Below, piece after piece: positions 1 to 7,492 of a stretch of DNA of 14,953 nucleotides (position 1 is the stretch's first letter; each line of letters opens with the position of its first letter). The notes beneath the pieces were generated by a model, which saw only the letters and a list, made by a program, of their open reading frames with translations, was not told the origin of the DNA and did no database searches. This DNA is from DATILI01 sp035476635. GTDB lineage: Bacteria; Pseudomonadota; Gammaproteobacteria; Burkholderiales; Burkholderiaceae_C. Made by a program: the position numbers and the translations under genes. The stretch lies in NCBI GenBank assembly GCA_035476635.1, contig DATILI010000229.1:1-14953 (forward strand), given 5' to 3'.

Positions 1-995
1 ACGCGGTTGAGGTCGCGGTCGTAGCCGTTCAGCTCGGCCGTGCCGGCAATGCGCAATCGATCGCCCAGGCGCGAGAACACCAGCTTGTACTCGTCATCGG
101 TCAGCGAAACCTGGTGCGCCATGCTCTCGTCTTTCACGGGCATCGTCACCGAGTAGCCCTTGGCCGGATAAATCGGCAGCCGGATGCCCAATGGCGCCGC
201 CAGCAGCGGGCTGACCGAGCCCATGGCCAGCACATAGGCATCGCCGCGGATGCGCTGGAAGCGGCCTTCGTTGTCGGTGGCTTCCACATGGTCGATCTGG
301 CCCGCCGTCTCGCGCAGCGCGGTGACGGTGTGGCTCATCAGGAATTTCACACCGCCCGCGGCGCACAGCTTCACGAGTTCGCGCGCGAAGCGGTTGGCGT
401 CGCCGGATTCATCTTCGGCCGTGTAGGTGGCGCCCGCGAGTTGGGGACGCACGTGGCGCAAGGCGGGCTCGAGTTGCACGGCTTCATCGGCCGAGATCAC
501 CTGCCGTTCGCAGCCCAGCGCGCGCATCTGCTCGGCCGGTTGGAGCGCGCCATCGAACTCCTTCTGGCTTGTATAGAAGTGCAGGATACCCTGCGCGCGC
601 TGGTCATAGTCAAGGCCGGTGTCGCGGCGCAGCGCCTGCAGCATGTCGCGGCTGTAGGTACCCAGGCGCACGATCTGCGCGATGTTGTGGCGCGTGCGCG
701 CGGGTGTGCATTCGCGCATGAACTGTAGGCCCCAGAGCCATTGGCGCATGTCCGCGCGGATGCGAAACAACAGCGGTGCATCTTCCTTGCCCAGCCATTG
801 CAGCACCTTCAGCGGCGCGCTCGGGTTGGCCCAGGGTTCGGCATGGCTGACCGAGATCTGGCCGCCGTTGGCAAAGCTGGTTTCGGCGGCCGGGGTGGCC
901 TGCCGGTCGATCACGGTCACATCGTGGCCGAGCTGTTGGAGGTAGTACGCGGAAGTGACGCCGAGCAGGCCGGCGCCGAGAACGATCACTCGCAT
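1..995 (-). CDS. dadA: D-amino-acid dehydrogenase (DadA), 3' end beyond the window
   Basis: Flavoenzyme that oxidatively deaminates D-amino acids, classically D-alanine to pyruvate, at the inner face of the cytoplasmic membrane and feeding electrons to the respiratory chain. I translated 331 codons from the ATG at 995 to the left edge. The protein opens with a Rossmann FAD-binding motif (MRVIVLGAGLLG, residues 1-12). The DadA-type segment ANGGQISVSHAEPWANP follows near residue 45, and the frame stays DadA-like to the edge (GYDRDLNR). Family members are about 415-435 residues, so roughly 90-100 are missing. An AAAGG ribosome site lies about 8 bases before the ATG. The leader carries a tandem glycine riboswitch, so expression probably follows glycine rather than only alanine. 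Glycine itself could be a substrate, but sequence alone cannot settle that. Family assignment is firm; exact substrate is not. Confidence 0.93.
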   Translation of the reverse strand, partial: MRVIVLGAGLLGVTSAYYLQQLGHDVTVIDRQATPAAETSFANGGQISVSHAEPWANPSAPLKVLQWLGKEDAPLLFRIRADMRQWLWGLQFMRECTPARTRHNIAQIVRLGTYSRDMLQALRRDTGLDYDQRAQGILHFYTSQKEFDGALQPAEQMRALGCERQVISADEAVQLEPALRHVRPQLAGATYTAEDESGDANRFARELVKLCAAGGVKFLMSHTVTALRETAGQIDHVEATDNEGRFQRIRGDAYVLAMGSVSPLLAAPLGIRLPIYPAKGYSVTMPVKDESMAHQVSLTDDEYKLVFSRLGDRLRIAGTAELNGYDRDLNR

Positions 996-1048
996 GGAAG
1001 AACCTTTGAAAGACAGGTGGTCCGCGCGAGATGGCTTGCCGGGTGCTG

Positions 1049-1085
1049 AAAAGAAAAAGCAACCCGGCGCATCCCGCGTGGTTGC
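1049..1085 (-). terminator. Intrinsic terminator of the riboswitch expression platform
   Basis: On the minus strand GCAACC (1085-1080) pairs with GGTTGC (1064-1059), with extra GC pairs possible inside the 15-base loop. It is followed at once by TTTTTCTTTT (1058-1049). The 3' arm can instead pair downstream: GCCGGGT (1068-1062) with ACCCGGC (1044-1038). The two hairpins exclude each other. The 5' arm abuts and slightly overlaps the probable 3' strand of aptamer 2 P1 (1088-1084). This is a complete attenuator arrangement between the aptamers and the dadA start. Confidence 0.75.
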
Positions 1086-1270
1086 CGCTCCCCCTGTCCT
1101 TGGTACCTGAGAGATTCACACCGCAGTTCCCTGGCGGTGTTTGCTCCTTCGGTGAGCTTCGCGTGGAAGCTGCTCTCCAGACGGCTATTCAGTGTGTGCA
1201 GTACGGAACCTGAGCGTGTATGGGAGTTTGCGCCTTCGGTGGCCGGTGGAAACCAGCACTCTCCTGCAGT
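1084..1270 (-). ncRNA. Tandem glycine riboswitch in the dadA leader
   Basis: Read on the minus strand, two successive aptamers each carry the conserved glycine-riboswitch blocks. Aptamer 1 (about 1269-1197) has GGAGAG at 1264-1259, CCGAAGG at 1239-1233 followed by CGCAAAC, and GCTCAGG; TGCAG and CTGCA can close its P1 stem. Aptamer 2 (about 1185-1084) has CTGGAGAG at 1180-1173, CCGAAGG at 1152-1146 followed by AGCAAAC, then CTCTCAGG and AAGGACAG at its 3' end. GCCGT and GCGGC can extend its P1. The linker is only about 11 bases, as is usual for the tandem class. Because a terminator overlaps the end of aptamer 2, glycine binding most likely turns dadA on, as in other glycine-catabolic genes; the direction of switching is inferred. 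Confidence 0.93.
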
Positions 1271-1275
1271 GGGCG

Positions 1276-1281
1276 ATTGTA
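1276..1281 (-). promoter_or_regulatory. dadA: Probable -10 element of the dadA/riboswitch transcript
   Basis: TACAAT on the minus strand (5 of 6 matches to TATAAT) lies so that transcription would begin near 1269, exactly at the first stem of aptamer 1. No good -35 hexamer is visible 16-18 bases further upstream. The call rests on the -10 match and its position. Confidence 0.5.
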
Positions 1282-1355
1282 CGCGGCAGCACCATCGAGG
1301 TGCGGCGCATGGCCTTCATTTACCCCACGGCGGCCGTGCAACGGAGGTATATTGA

Positions 1356-3842
1356 GTGCAGAACAATGGAGCCCACGATGGATGCGATCATCTACCGCGT
1401 GCCGGGTTGAATCGGGTGAAAAAACTCCTATTCGGTACAGGCAACCGCATCGGCAGGCGGCTGATTGTTTTGATCATTGCCTTCAGCTCGGTCATCATGC
1501 TGGTCATCTCGGCCGTGCAGCTCGTGGTCGAGTACCGTGAACTGCGCAGCGGCATGGAGCGCGAGCTCGACGGCGTGAGCATCTTTGTGCAAAGCATCTC
1601 CAGCAGCGTATGGAACCTTGATAACAACCAGATCCAGCTGGCGCTCGAGGCGCTGACCCAACTGCCCGGCGTCGATCAGGCCAGCATCCATTCGACCGGC
1701 GATGGCAAGCGCTGGACGGCCGGCCAGAACCGTTCCGCCAACACCGTGGTGCGAAGCTACGCGCTGCGCCAGGCGGCGGGCAGTGGCGAAACGGAGATCG
1801 GCACGCTCGAAGTGGCCGCCAACCTGGACACCATCTACCGCAAACTCACGGCTCGCGCGGTGTCCATCGTGCTGAGCAATGGGCTGAAAACGCTGCTGGT
1901 GGCTTTCTTCATGGCATTCCTGTTTCGCCAGCTGGTCACGGCGCGGCTGGAAGATCTGGCGCGCAAGGTCAAGCAGTTGCAGCCGCCGCGGGCGTCGCTG
2001 GGTCTGGCCCGGCAGATGCCGCCGCCACCGGTGCCCGAACAGCTCGACGAGCTTGATGCGGTGGGCTGGACGCTGGACCACACGGCCAGCGAGCTGGAGC
2101 GGGCTGCGACGGAGCGCACCGGGGCCGAACGCTCGCTGCGCGAAAGCGAGGAGCGTTTTCGCGTGCTGGTGGAGCAGGCGCCGGAGGCCATACTGGTCTA
2201 CGACGCCGACCTGGGCCGCTTCGTCGATGCAAACCCCAACGCCGAGCGGCTCTTTGGCTGCGCGCGCGAGGAGCTGTTCCTGGGCGGGCCCGAGCGCTTC
2301 CTCGTGGCGCAGCAGCCCGACGGGCGCCCGGTCGAACGCACCCTGTCGGACAACATTGCACATGCGCTGGCGGGCGAGACGGTGAGCACGGAGCGTGCGT
2401 TTCGCACCGCCGATGGCCGCGATGTGGTGTCCGAGGTCCGGCTGGTGCGGCTTCCTTCGGCGACGCGCAGCTTGCTGCGCGTGAGCCTGGTCGACATCAG
2501 CGAACGCAAGGCTGCGGCGGCCCGGATCGAACAGCTGGCCTTCTACGACCCGCTGACGCGGCTGCCCAATCGCAGGTTGTTGCTGGACCGGCTGCAGCAG
2601 GCCTTGGTCTTGAGTACGCGCAGCCAGAAGCTCGGAGCGCTGCTGTTCGTGGACCTGGACCACTTCAAGACCCTGAATGACACCCTGGGCCATGATGCCG
2701 GCGACGCCTTGCTGCAACAGGTGGCCCAGCGCCTGGCGGCTTGTACCCGCGAAGGCGACTCGGCCGCCCGCTTCGGCGGCGATGAGTTCGTGGTCATGCT
2801 CGAAGGCCTGAGCGTGAACCCGCAGGAAGCGGCGACCCAGGCCGAAGCCGTGGGCGGGAAAATCCTGGGTGCCCTGGGCCAACCCTATAGTCTGGGCGAG
2901 CGCATCCAGCGCAACACGGCCAGCATCGGGGTCGCGCTGTTCGGCACGAAGCACGAAACCGTGGACGAGTTGCTGCGGCGCGCGGATCTGGCGATGTACG
3001 AGGCCAAGGCCGCGGGCCGCAACTTGCTGCGTTTTTTCGACCCGGAGATGCAAGCCCTGGTGAATGCGCGCACCGACCTGGAGGCCGATCTGCGCGAGGG
3101 CTTGCTGGCCGAACAGTTTTTCATTCATTTGCAGCCCCAGGTCGACGCGCAGGGCAAGGTCACCGGCGCGGAGGCGCTGGCACGCTGGAACAGCCCGCGG
3201 CGCGGACTCGTCTCGCCGGCCGAGTTCATTCCCGTGGCCGAGGAAACCGGCTTGATCGTGCCGATCGGCAACTGGATACTGGAAGCCTCCTGCAATTGCC
3301 TGGCCCGCTGGGCCGCCGTGCCGCATATGGCCCATCTCACGGTGGCCGTCAATGTCAGCGCGCGCCAGCTGCGCCATGCCGACTTTGTCGAGCGCGTGCT
3401 CGCGGTGCTTGAGCGCACCGGTGCCAATCCGCACAGGCTCAAGCTGGAGCTGACCGAAAGCCTGCTGGTGGACAACGTGGAGACCGCCATCGTCAGGATG
3501 ACGGCGCTCAGGCAGCATGGCCTGAGTTTCTCCCTCGATGACTTCGGTACCGGGTATTCCTCGCTGTCCTACCTGAAACGCTTGCCTCTGGACCAGCTGA
3601 AGATCGACCAGTCGTTTGTGCGCGGCGTGTCCAGCGAGCCGAACAACGCGGCCATCGCCCGGACCATCGTGGCGCTGGCCAAGAGCCTGGGGCTGTCGGC
3701 CATTGCCGAAGGGGTGGAGACCGAGGAAGAACTGGCGTTTCTTGCCAGCCACGGTTGTCACGCCTACCAGGGTTATCTGTTCAGCCGGCCGTTGACGGAG
3801 GCGGCGTTTGACGCCTTCATGGCCCAGTCTGTTGCCGCATGA
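1356..3842 (+). CDS. Membrane PAS-GGDEF-EAL cyclic-di-GMP synthase/phosphodiesterase
   Basis: Bifunctional-looking cyclic-di-GMP enzyme of the inner membrane, 828 residues. A membrane segment (about 35-58) and a second (about 168-192) enclose a roughly 110-residue extracytoplasmic sensor region resembling small CHASE-type domains. A linker/helix follows, then a PAS domain (about 265-385), GGDEF (about 395-560) and EAL (about 575-820). The active-site GGDEF is intact at 474-478, with an inhibitory RxxD (REGD, 465-468) five residues before it. The EAL half keeps EALARW (605-610), LELTES near 697-702, DDFGTGYSS (728-736), LKID (748-751) and EGVET. Both activities therefore look possible. The GTG start at 1356 has GGAGG eight bases upstream; a second GTG at 1416 would remove 20 uninformative residues and is a real alternative. 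The gene diverges from the dadA riboswitch. Confidence 0.92.
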   Translation: MQNNGAHDGCDHLPRAGLNRVKKLLFGTGNRIGRRLIVLIIAFSSVIMLVISAVQLVVEYRELRSGMERELDGVSIFVQSISSSVWNLDNNQIQLALEALTQLPGVDQASIHSTGDGKRWTAGQNRSANTVVRSYALRQAAGSGETEIGTLEVAANLDTIYRKLTARAVSIVLSNGLKTLLVAFFMAFLFRQLVTARLEDLARKVKQLQPPRASLGLARQMPPPPVPEQLDELDAVGWTLDHTASELERAATERTGAERSLRESEERFRVLVEQAPEAILVYDADLGRFVDANPNAERLFGCAREELFLGGPERFLVAQQPDGRPVERTLSDNIAHALAGETVSTERAFRTADGRDVVSEVRLVRLPSATRSLLRVSLVDISERKAAAARIEQLAFYDPLTRLPNRRLLLDRLQQALVLSTRSQKLGALLFVDLDHFKTLNDTLGHDAGDALLQQVAQRLAACTREGDSAARFGGDEFVVMLEGLSVNPQEAATQAEAVGGKILGALGQPYSLGERIQRNTASIGVALFGTKHETVDELLRRADLAMYEAKAAGRNLLRFFDPEMQALVNARTDLEADLREGLLAEQFFIHLQPQVDAQGKVTGAEALARWNSPRRGLVSPAEFIPVAEETGLIVPIGNWILEASCNCLARWAAVPHMAHLTVAVNVSARQLRHADFVERVLAVLERTGANPHRLKLELTESLLVDNVETAIVRMTALRQHGLSFSLDDFGTGYSSLSYLKRLPLDQLKIDQSFVRGVSSEPNNAAIARTIVALAKSLGLSAIAEGVETEEELAFLASHGCHAYQGYLFSRPLTEAAFDAFMAQSVAA

Positions 3843-3868
3843 CGCTTCGCAATTTCATCGCCGAAGCG
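3843..3868. terminator. Hairpin between convergent genes (possible two-way terminator)
   Basis: CGCTTCG at 3843-3849 and CGAAGCG at 3862-3868 form a perfect 7-bp inverted repeat with a 12-base loop. It lies in the 12-base gap between the stop of the GGDEF-EAL gene and the stop of the XRE regulator, overlapping the latter's end. There is no T-run on either side, so efficient intrinsic termination is not assured. Confidence 0.4.
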
Positions 3869-4586
3869 CCGTGAACGCCGCGAATTCCCAGCTGCGCATG
3901 GCCAGCAGCAGGGTATAGCCCTCGCGGTCTTTTTCGTTGAGCTTCTGGTCGGCCTGGTGTTGCTGGGCGAAGTCCTGGGCCACGCGCTGCATGCGCTCCA
4001 GGAACGAAGGCGCGAGGCTGCGGCTGACTGAGCCGTGCACCAGCAGCACGCCTTCGCCAGGGCCATCGAAACCGCCGGAAAAGTAGTCGAGCAGGGCGTG
4101 GTCGCGGAAGTAATCCATCACCGGGCCATGCGGCCGCCAGCGAAAGGTCTTGGCGAGCTTGAGCCGGTAGCGGTTCAGGGGCTTGAGCTCGATGATGCCG
4201 ATGCGATCCAGCTGCGCCAGGTACTTCACGCCCTCGGCTTCGGACAGGCGGTAGTACGAACTCATCTGCTCCAGGGTCCACTGGCTCAGCACGCAGATGG
4301 CGGCCAGGAGCAGCTTCTTGTCGGCCACCACGGCCTTTTCCTGCTCCTGTGTCAGTTCCTTGAGCAGCGGCTGCGCATCCGCGACGCGGCGCGCCAACTC
4401 GGCAAAGTCCAGCTTGAGCGCCCTGCAGATCGCGTCGATGCGCGACAGCGGCATATCCCCCTTGGCCAGCATGCGCTTCACGCTGGACTCGGCCATGCCC
4501 AGCGCCCGCGCCAGGTCGGCATAGGTCATCTGCGCACTCTTGAGTTCCTTCTTCAAGGCCAGGACGAGATCGGCGGTGGTGCTCAT
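3855..4586 (-). CDS. XRE-family helix-turn-helix transcriptional regulator
   Basis: DNA-binding regulator of 243 residues. The first 65 residues carry a Cro/C1-type helix-turn-helix (MTYADLARALGMAESSVKRM, then a further helix with LSRIDAICRALKLDFAELA). The remaining 175 or so residues are a second domain of no enzyme type I recognise, beginning with a possible winged-helix-like stretch (LEQMSSYYRLSEAEGVKYL). I chose the ATG at 4586 because the HTH begins soon after it. The frame is open to a GTG at 4676, but the extra 30 residues look non-structural and would lie across the operator-like repeats. Neither start has a clear ribosome site, so a very short leader is possible. A near-palindrome at 4596-4614, just 10 bases before the ATG, is a likely autoregulatory site. 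The divergent lipid-module genes are the obvious additional targets. Confidence 0.85.
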   Translation of the reverse strand: MSTTADLVLALKKELKSAQMTYADLARALGMAESSVKRMLAKGDMPLSRIDAICRALKLDFAELARRVADAQPLLKELTQEQEKAVVADKKLLLAAICVLSQWTLEQMSSYYRLSEAEGVKYLAQLDRIGIIELKPLNRYRLKLAKTFRWRPHGPVMDYFRDHALLDYFSGGFDGPGEGVLLVHGSVSRSLAPSFLERMQRVAQDFAQQHQADQKLNEKDREGYTLLLAMRSWEFAAFTALRR

Positions 4587-4595
4587 GGCGTAGTC

Positions 4596-4614
4596 GGTAT
4601 CAAAATTCGATACC
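4596..4614 (+). promoter_or_regulatory. Operator-like near-palindrome, site 1
   Basis: GGTATCAAAATTCGATACC: perfect 6-bp arms GGTATC/GATACC around a 7-base AT-rich centre. It ends 10 bases from the XRE regulator start codon. A related 19-mer occurs at 7492-7510 (14 of 19 positions identical) and another in reverse at 4636-4654. Binding by the XRE protein is inferred from position. Confidence 0.5.
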
Positions 4615-4635
4615 TTGAGTTCCGAGGAGTTTGAC

Positions 4636-4654
4636 TGTATCGGTATTTCACCCT
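4636..4654 (-). promoter_or_regulatory. Operator-like element, site 2 (reverse, one degenerate arm)
   Basis: Read on the minus strand: AGGGTGAAATACCGATACA. It matches the site at 7492-7510 in 14 of 19 positions and keeps the AAATNCCGATAC core, while the other arm is degenerate. Its centre is 40 bp from site 1, close to four helical turns, within the divergent XRE/CREST promoter region. Confidence 0.35.
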
Positions 4655-4710
4655 TTTGCATGATGGGCGCCCACACACTGCGGCCACTTTTCCAACGCTT
4701 AAGGAGTGTT

Positions 4711-5577
4711 ATGCGGCAGCCGCCACTTTCTCGAATTGAAACGATCTTGCTGGGCGTCTTTGCCGGCCTGCTTGCGCTGGCCGTGTTCGGCCCGGCGCTT
4801 GCTCAGCCGGCCGACCATCACGGCTTCGCCGATCAACGCGGCTGGCTGGGTATCCCGTATGCGGTGGATGTCCTGAGCAACCTGCCATTCGCGCTTTTTG
4901 GTTTCGCCGGCCTGGTCTGTTGCGGGCGCCTGCCCGCTGCGGTTGATCCTGTGCAGCGTGCCCTGGCCGTTCTGTTTTTCGGCGGCTTGATGGTGACTGC
5001 TGGCGCATCGGCGTGGTACCACTGGCAACCCGTCGATGCGGGCCTGGCTGTCGATCGTTGCGGGATGGCCGTGGCCTTTGCCGGCCTGCTGGGCCTCGTG
5101 GTGGCGGGCCGCGTCAGTGCCCGCGCTGGCGCGGCCGTGGCCGCGGCCACGCTGCTGCTTGGGCCCTTGAGCGTATGGGCCTGGGCCGAATCGGGGAATG
5201 TGTTGCCTTGGGCTGTCGTGCAATTTGGCGGCATGGGCCTGGTGCTCTGGATGGCGGCATGCAAGCCCTTGGCCGGCGCGTGGCCGGTACGCTGGGCCGC
5301 GGTGGTTCTGATCTACGCTGCCGCCAAGGGCCTTGAGCAAGCGGACCATTGGATCTTCGCGTTGGACCAGGGCTGGATTTCCGGGCACAGCCTCAAGCAT
5401 GTCGTGGCAAGCCTGGCGGCCTGGCCGGTGCTGGTGGCGCTGCGTTGCGCCATGCGCGGCGCAGTTGGTGCACCCCTCGATTCAAGGCAGAATCCAGCGG
5501 GGACCGGGGGCGCTGCACTTGCTGTGCCGCGGCTCCAACCACAACGACTGACCATAGGAGCCAGGCATGGGAGCTGA
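4711..5577 (+). CDS. CREST/alkaline-ceramidase-like membrane protein
   Basis: Integral membrane protein of 288 residues with about seven hydrophobic segments. It shows the spaced metal-site pattern of the CREST superfamily (alkaline ceramidases, PAQR receptors, Per1): SAWYH (S100, H104), then VDR (D115), and HSLKH (H226, H230) near the C-terminus. Proteins of this class are zinc-dependent amide hydrolases acting on membrane lipids, so a lipid amidase role is plausible, but the substrate is unknown. I chose the ATG at 4711 because AAGGAG lies 5-10 bases upstream and a hydrophobic segment follows soon; the frame is open further upstream, to 4615. The last 30 or so residues look like unstructured tail. 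The stop lies 11 bases inside the next gene (start 5567), which implies translational coupling with the acyltransferase fusion. The gene is divergent from the XRE regulator. Confidence 0.72.
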   Translation: MRQPPLSRIETILLGVFAGLLALAVFGPALAQPADHHGFADQRGWLGIPYAVDVLSNLPFALFGFAGLVCCGRLPAAVDPVQRALAVLFFGGLMVTAGASAWYHWQPVDAGLAVDRCGMAVAFAGLLGLVVAGRVSARAGAAVAAATLLLGPLSVWAWAESGNVLPWAVVQFGGMGLVLWMAACKPLAGAWPVRWAAVVLIYAAAKGLEQADHWIFALDQGWISGHSLKHVVASLAAWPVLVALRCAMRGAVGAPLDSRQNPAGTGGAALAVPRLQPQRLTIGARHGS

Positions 5578-7492
5578 AACCGTTATCTTGTCGCCAACGC
5601 CGGACGCACAGGCACACCCCAACCAATTCGCCCTGCTGCGCCAACGCCGCTTTGCGCCGTTCTTCTGGACGCAGTTCGCCGGGGCGGCCAACGACAACCT
5701 GTTCAAGTTCGCCTTCACGGTGATGGTGACTTACCAGCTCAGCGTGAGTTGGCTGGAGCCGTCCATGGCGGGCCTGGTGATCGGCGCGTTGTTCATCCTG
5801 CCGTTCCTGCTGTTTTCCGCGACCAGCGGCCAGCTGGCCGACAAGTACGACAAGAAGGTGCTGATCCGCTTTGTCAAGCGCCTGGAGATTGCGATCATGG
5901 CGCTGGCGGCCTGGGGCTTTTTCAGCGCGAATATTCCCATCCTGCTGGGCTGCACCTTCCTCATGGGCTTGCATTCCACGCTGTTCGGCCCGGTGAAATT
6001 CGCCTACTTGCCGCAGCACCTCAACGAGCGCGAGCTCACGGGTGGCAACGGCATGGTGGAGATGGGCACTTTCGTCGCCATCTTGCTGGGCAATGTCGCG
6101 GGCGGGCTGATCATCGCGGTGCCGGAAATCGGCGCCCATCATGTGGGCTTTGCCTGTGTTGGGCTGGCCGTCCTGGGCCGCGTGGTGGCCGAGTACATTC
6201 CCGCCTCGCCATCGACCGATTCGAACCTGAAGATCAACTGGAATCCGGTGTCCGAAACCTGGCGCAACCTGAAGCTTGCGCACGAGAACATCGTGGTGTT
6301 CCGTTCGCTGCTGGGGATCAGCTGGATGTGGTTCTTCGGCGCCGTCTTCCTGAGCCAGTTCCCGAGTTTTGCCAAGGAGGTGCTGCACGGCAACGAGCAG
6401 GTGGCTTCGCTGCTCCTGGTGGTGTTCTCGGTGGGCATCGGCACGGGGTCGCTGCTGTGCGAGGTGCTTTCCCGCCGACATGTGGAAATCGGCCTGGTGC
6501 CCCTGGGTGCGATCGGCATGAGCGTGTTCGCCATCGACCTGTACTTTGCCTCGCGTGGCTTGCCAGCTTCGGCGACCATGGGCCTTTCGCAGTTCATCGC
6601 CATCGCCGGCCACTGGCGCGTGATGGCAGACCTGGCGCTGCTGAGCCTGTTTGCCGGGCTGTACAGCGTGCCGATGTATGCGCTGATCCAGATGCGGGCG
6701 CAGCCCACGCACCGCGCGCGCATCATCGCGGCCAACAACATCCTGAATGCGCTGTTCATGATCGCCAGCTCGCTGATCGCGGGCGTCCTGCTCAAGGCCG
6801 GCTTCACGATTCCGCAGATGTTCCTGGTGGTCGGCCTGGCCAATGCCGTGGTGGCGTTCTACATCTTCATGCTGGTACCCGAATACCTGTTGCGCTTCAT
6901 CGCCTGGCTCGCCTCGCGCCTGGTCTACCGCTTCAAGGTCAGCGGCGACGACCACATCCCGGTGGAAGGTGCGGCGGTGCTGGTGTGCAACCACGTGAGC
7001 TTTGTCGATGCGGTGCTGCTGATGGCGGCCAGCCCGCGCCCGATCTACTTCGTGATGGACCACCGCATCTTCAAGGTCCCGGTGCTGGGCTGGCTCTTCA
7101 AGCTGGCCAAGGCGATTCCGATTGCCTCGCAAAAAGAGGATCCGGTGGTCTACGAAGCGGCGTTCGAGGCTGCCGCCAAGGTGCTGCGCGAGGGCGACCT
7201 GCTGGCCATCTTCCCCGAAGGCGGCATCACGGCCGACGGCCAGCTGCAGGAGTTCAAGGGCGGCATCATGAAGATCCTCGAGCGCCAGCCGGTGCCCGTG
7301 ATCCCCATGGCGCTGACCAATCTCTGGGGCTCGTACTTCAGCCGCATCGAGCGCGGCGGCGCGATGGTGCGACCGTTCAGGCGCGGCGTGTTCAGCCGGG
7401 TCGGGCTGAACGTGGGCGCAGCGGTTGCACCACAGCAAGTCCAGCCTGAGCTGCTGCGCGGGCGCGTGCAAAGTTTGTTGACTCAGGAATAA
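5567..7492 (+). CDS. LplT-like MFS transporter fused to PlsC-type acyltransferase
   Basis: 641-residue two-domain inner-membrane protein. Residues about 20-440 are a major-facilitator transporter related to lysophospholipid flippase LplT (QFAGAANDNLFKFAF near 36-50, then about 11-12 hydrophobic segments). Residues about 455-640 are a 1-acyl-glycerophosphate acyltransferase domain with the catalytic NHVSFVD (H476, D481), the substrate motif IFPEGG (548-553) and VPVIPMAL (576-583). In Escherichia coli LplT works with Aas, which joins this acyltransferase domain to an acyl-ACP synthetase. Here the transporter and acyltransferase are fused and the synthetase domain is absent: the frame ends cleanly at TAA, with none following. 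Likely role: flip lysophospholipid inward and re-acylate it, using acyl-ACP or acyl-CoA made elsewhere. The ATG at 5567 has AGGAG about 8 bases upstream and lies inside the CREST gene's end. Confidence 0.9.
   Translation: MGAETVILSPTPDAQAHPNQFALLRQRRFAPFFWTQFAGAANDNLFKFAFTVMVTYQLSVSWLEPSMAGLVIGALFILPFLLFSATSGQLADKYDKKVLIRFVKRLEIAIMALAAWGFFSANIPILLGCTFLMGLHSTLFGPVKFAYLPQHLNERELTGGNGMVEMGTFVAILLGNVAGGLIIAVPEIGAHHVGFACVGLAVLGRVVAEYIPASPSTDSNLKINWNPVSETWRNLKLAHENIVVFRSLLGISWMWFFGAVFLSQFPSFAKEVLHGNEQVASLLLVVFSVGIGTGSLLCEVLSRRHVEIGLVPLGAIGMSVFAIDLYFASRGLPASATMGLSQFIAIAGHWRVMADLALLSLFAGLYSVPMYALIQMRAQPTHRARIIAANNILNALFMIASSLIAGVLLKAGFTIPQMFLVVGLANAVVAFYIFMLVPEYLLRFIAWLASRLVYRFKVSGDDHIPVEGAAVLVCNHVSFVDAVLLMAASPRPIYFVMDHRIFKVPVLGWLFKLAKAIPIASQKEDPVVYEAAFEAAAKVLREGDLLAIFPEGGITADGQLQEFKGGIMKILERQPVPVIPMALTNLWGSYFSRIERGGAMVRPFRRGVFSRVGLNVGAAVAPQQVQPELLRGRVQSLLTQE

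Noticed and set aside
114..728. Plus-strand open frame opposite dadA
   Set aside because: It lies antisense to a frame that reads through as DadA, including the FAD-binding motif.
1366..1410. 14-residue leader peptide MEPTMDAIIYRVPG before the GGDEF-EAL gene
   Set aside because: The nearest ribosome site is 18 bases away and fits the GTG at 1356 instead; no attenuator-like codon run is present.
1428..3761. 777-codon open frame on the minus strand across the GGDEF-EAL gene
   Set aside because: High-GC shadow of the real gene: it has a low-complexity His/Gln/Arg-rich translation, no recognisable domain and no ribosome site, while the plus frame encodes a complete multidomain protein.
4587..4676. 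30-residue N-terminal extension of the XRE regulator (GTG start)
   Set aside because: It spans the operator-like repeats and adds no structure before the helix-turn-helix; the ATG at 4586 is the better fit.
5393..7471. 692-codon open frame on the minus strand across the transporter-acyltransferase gene
   Set aside because: Composition is typical of antisense frames (His, Gln, Arg rich), without motifs; the plus strand carries clear catalytic motifs.
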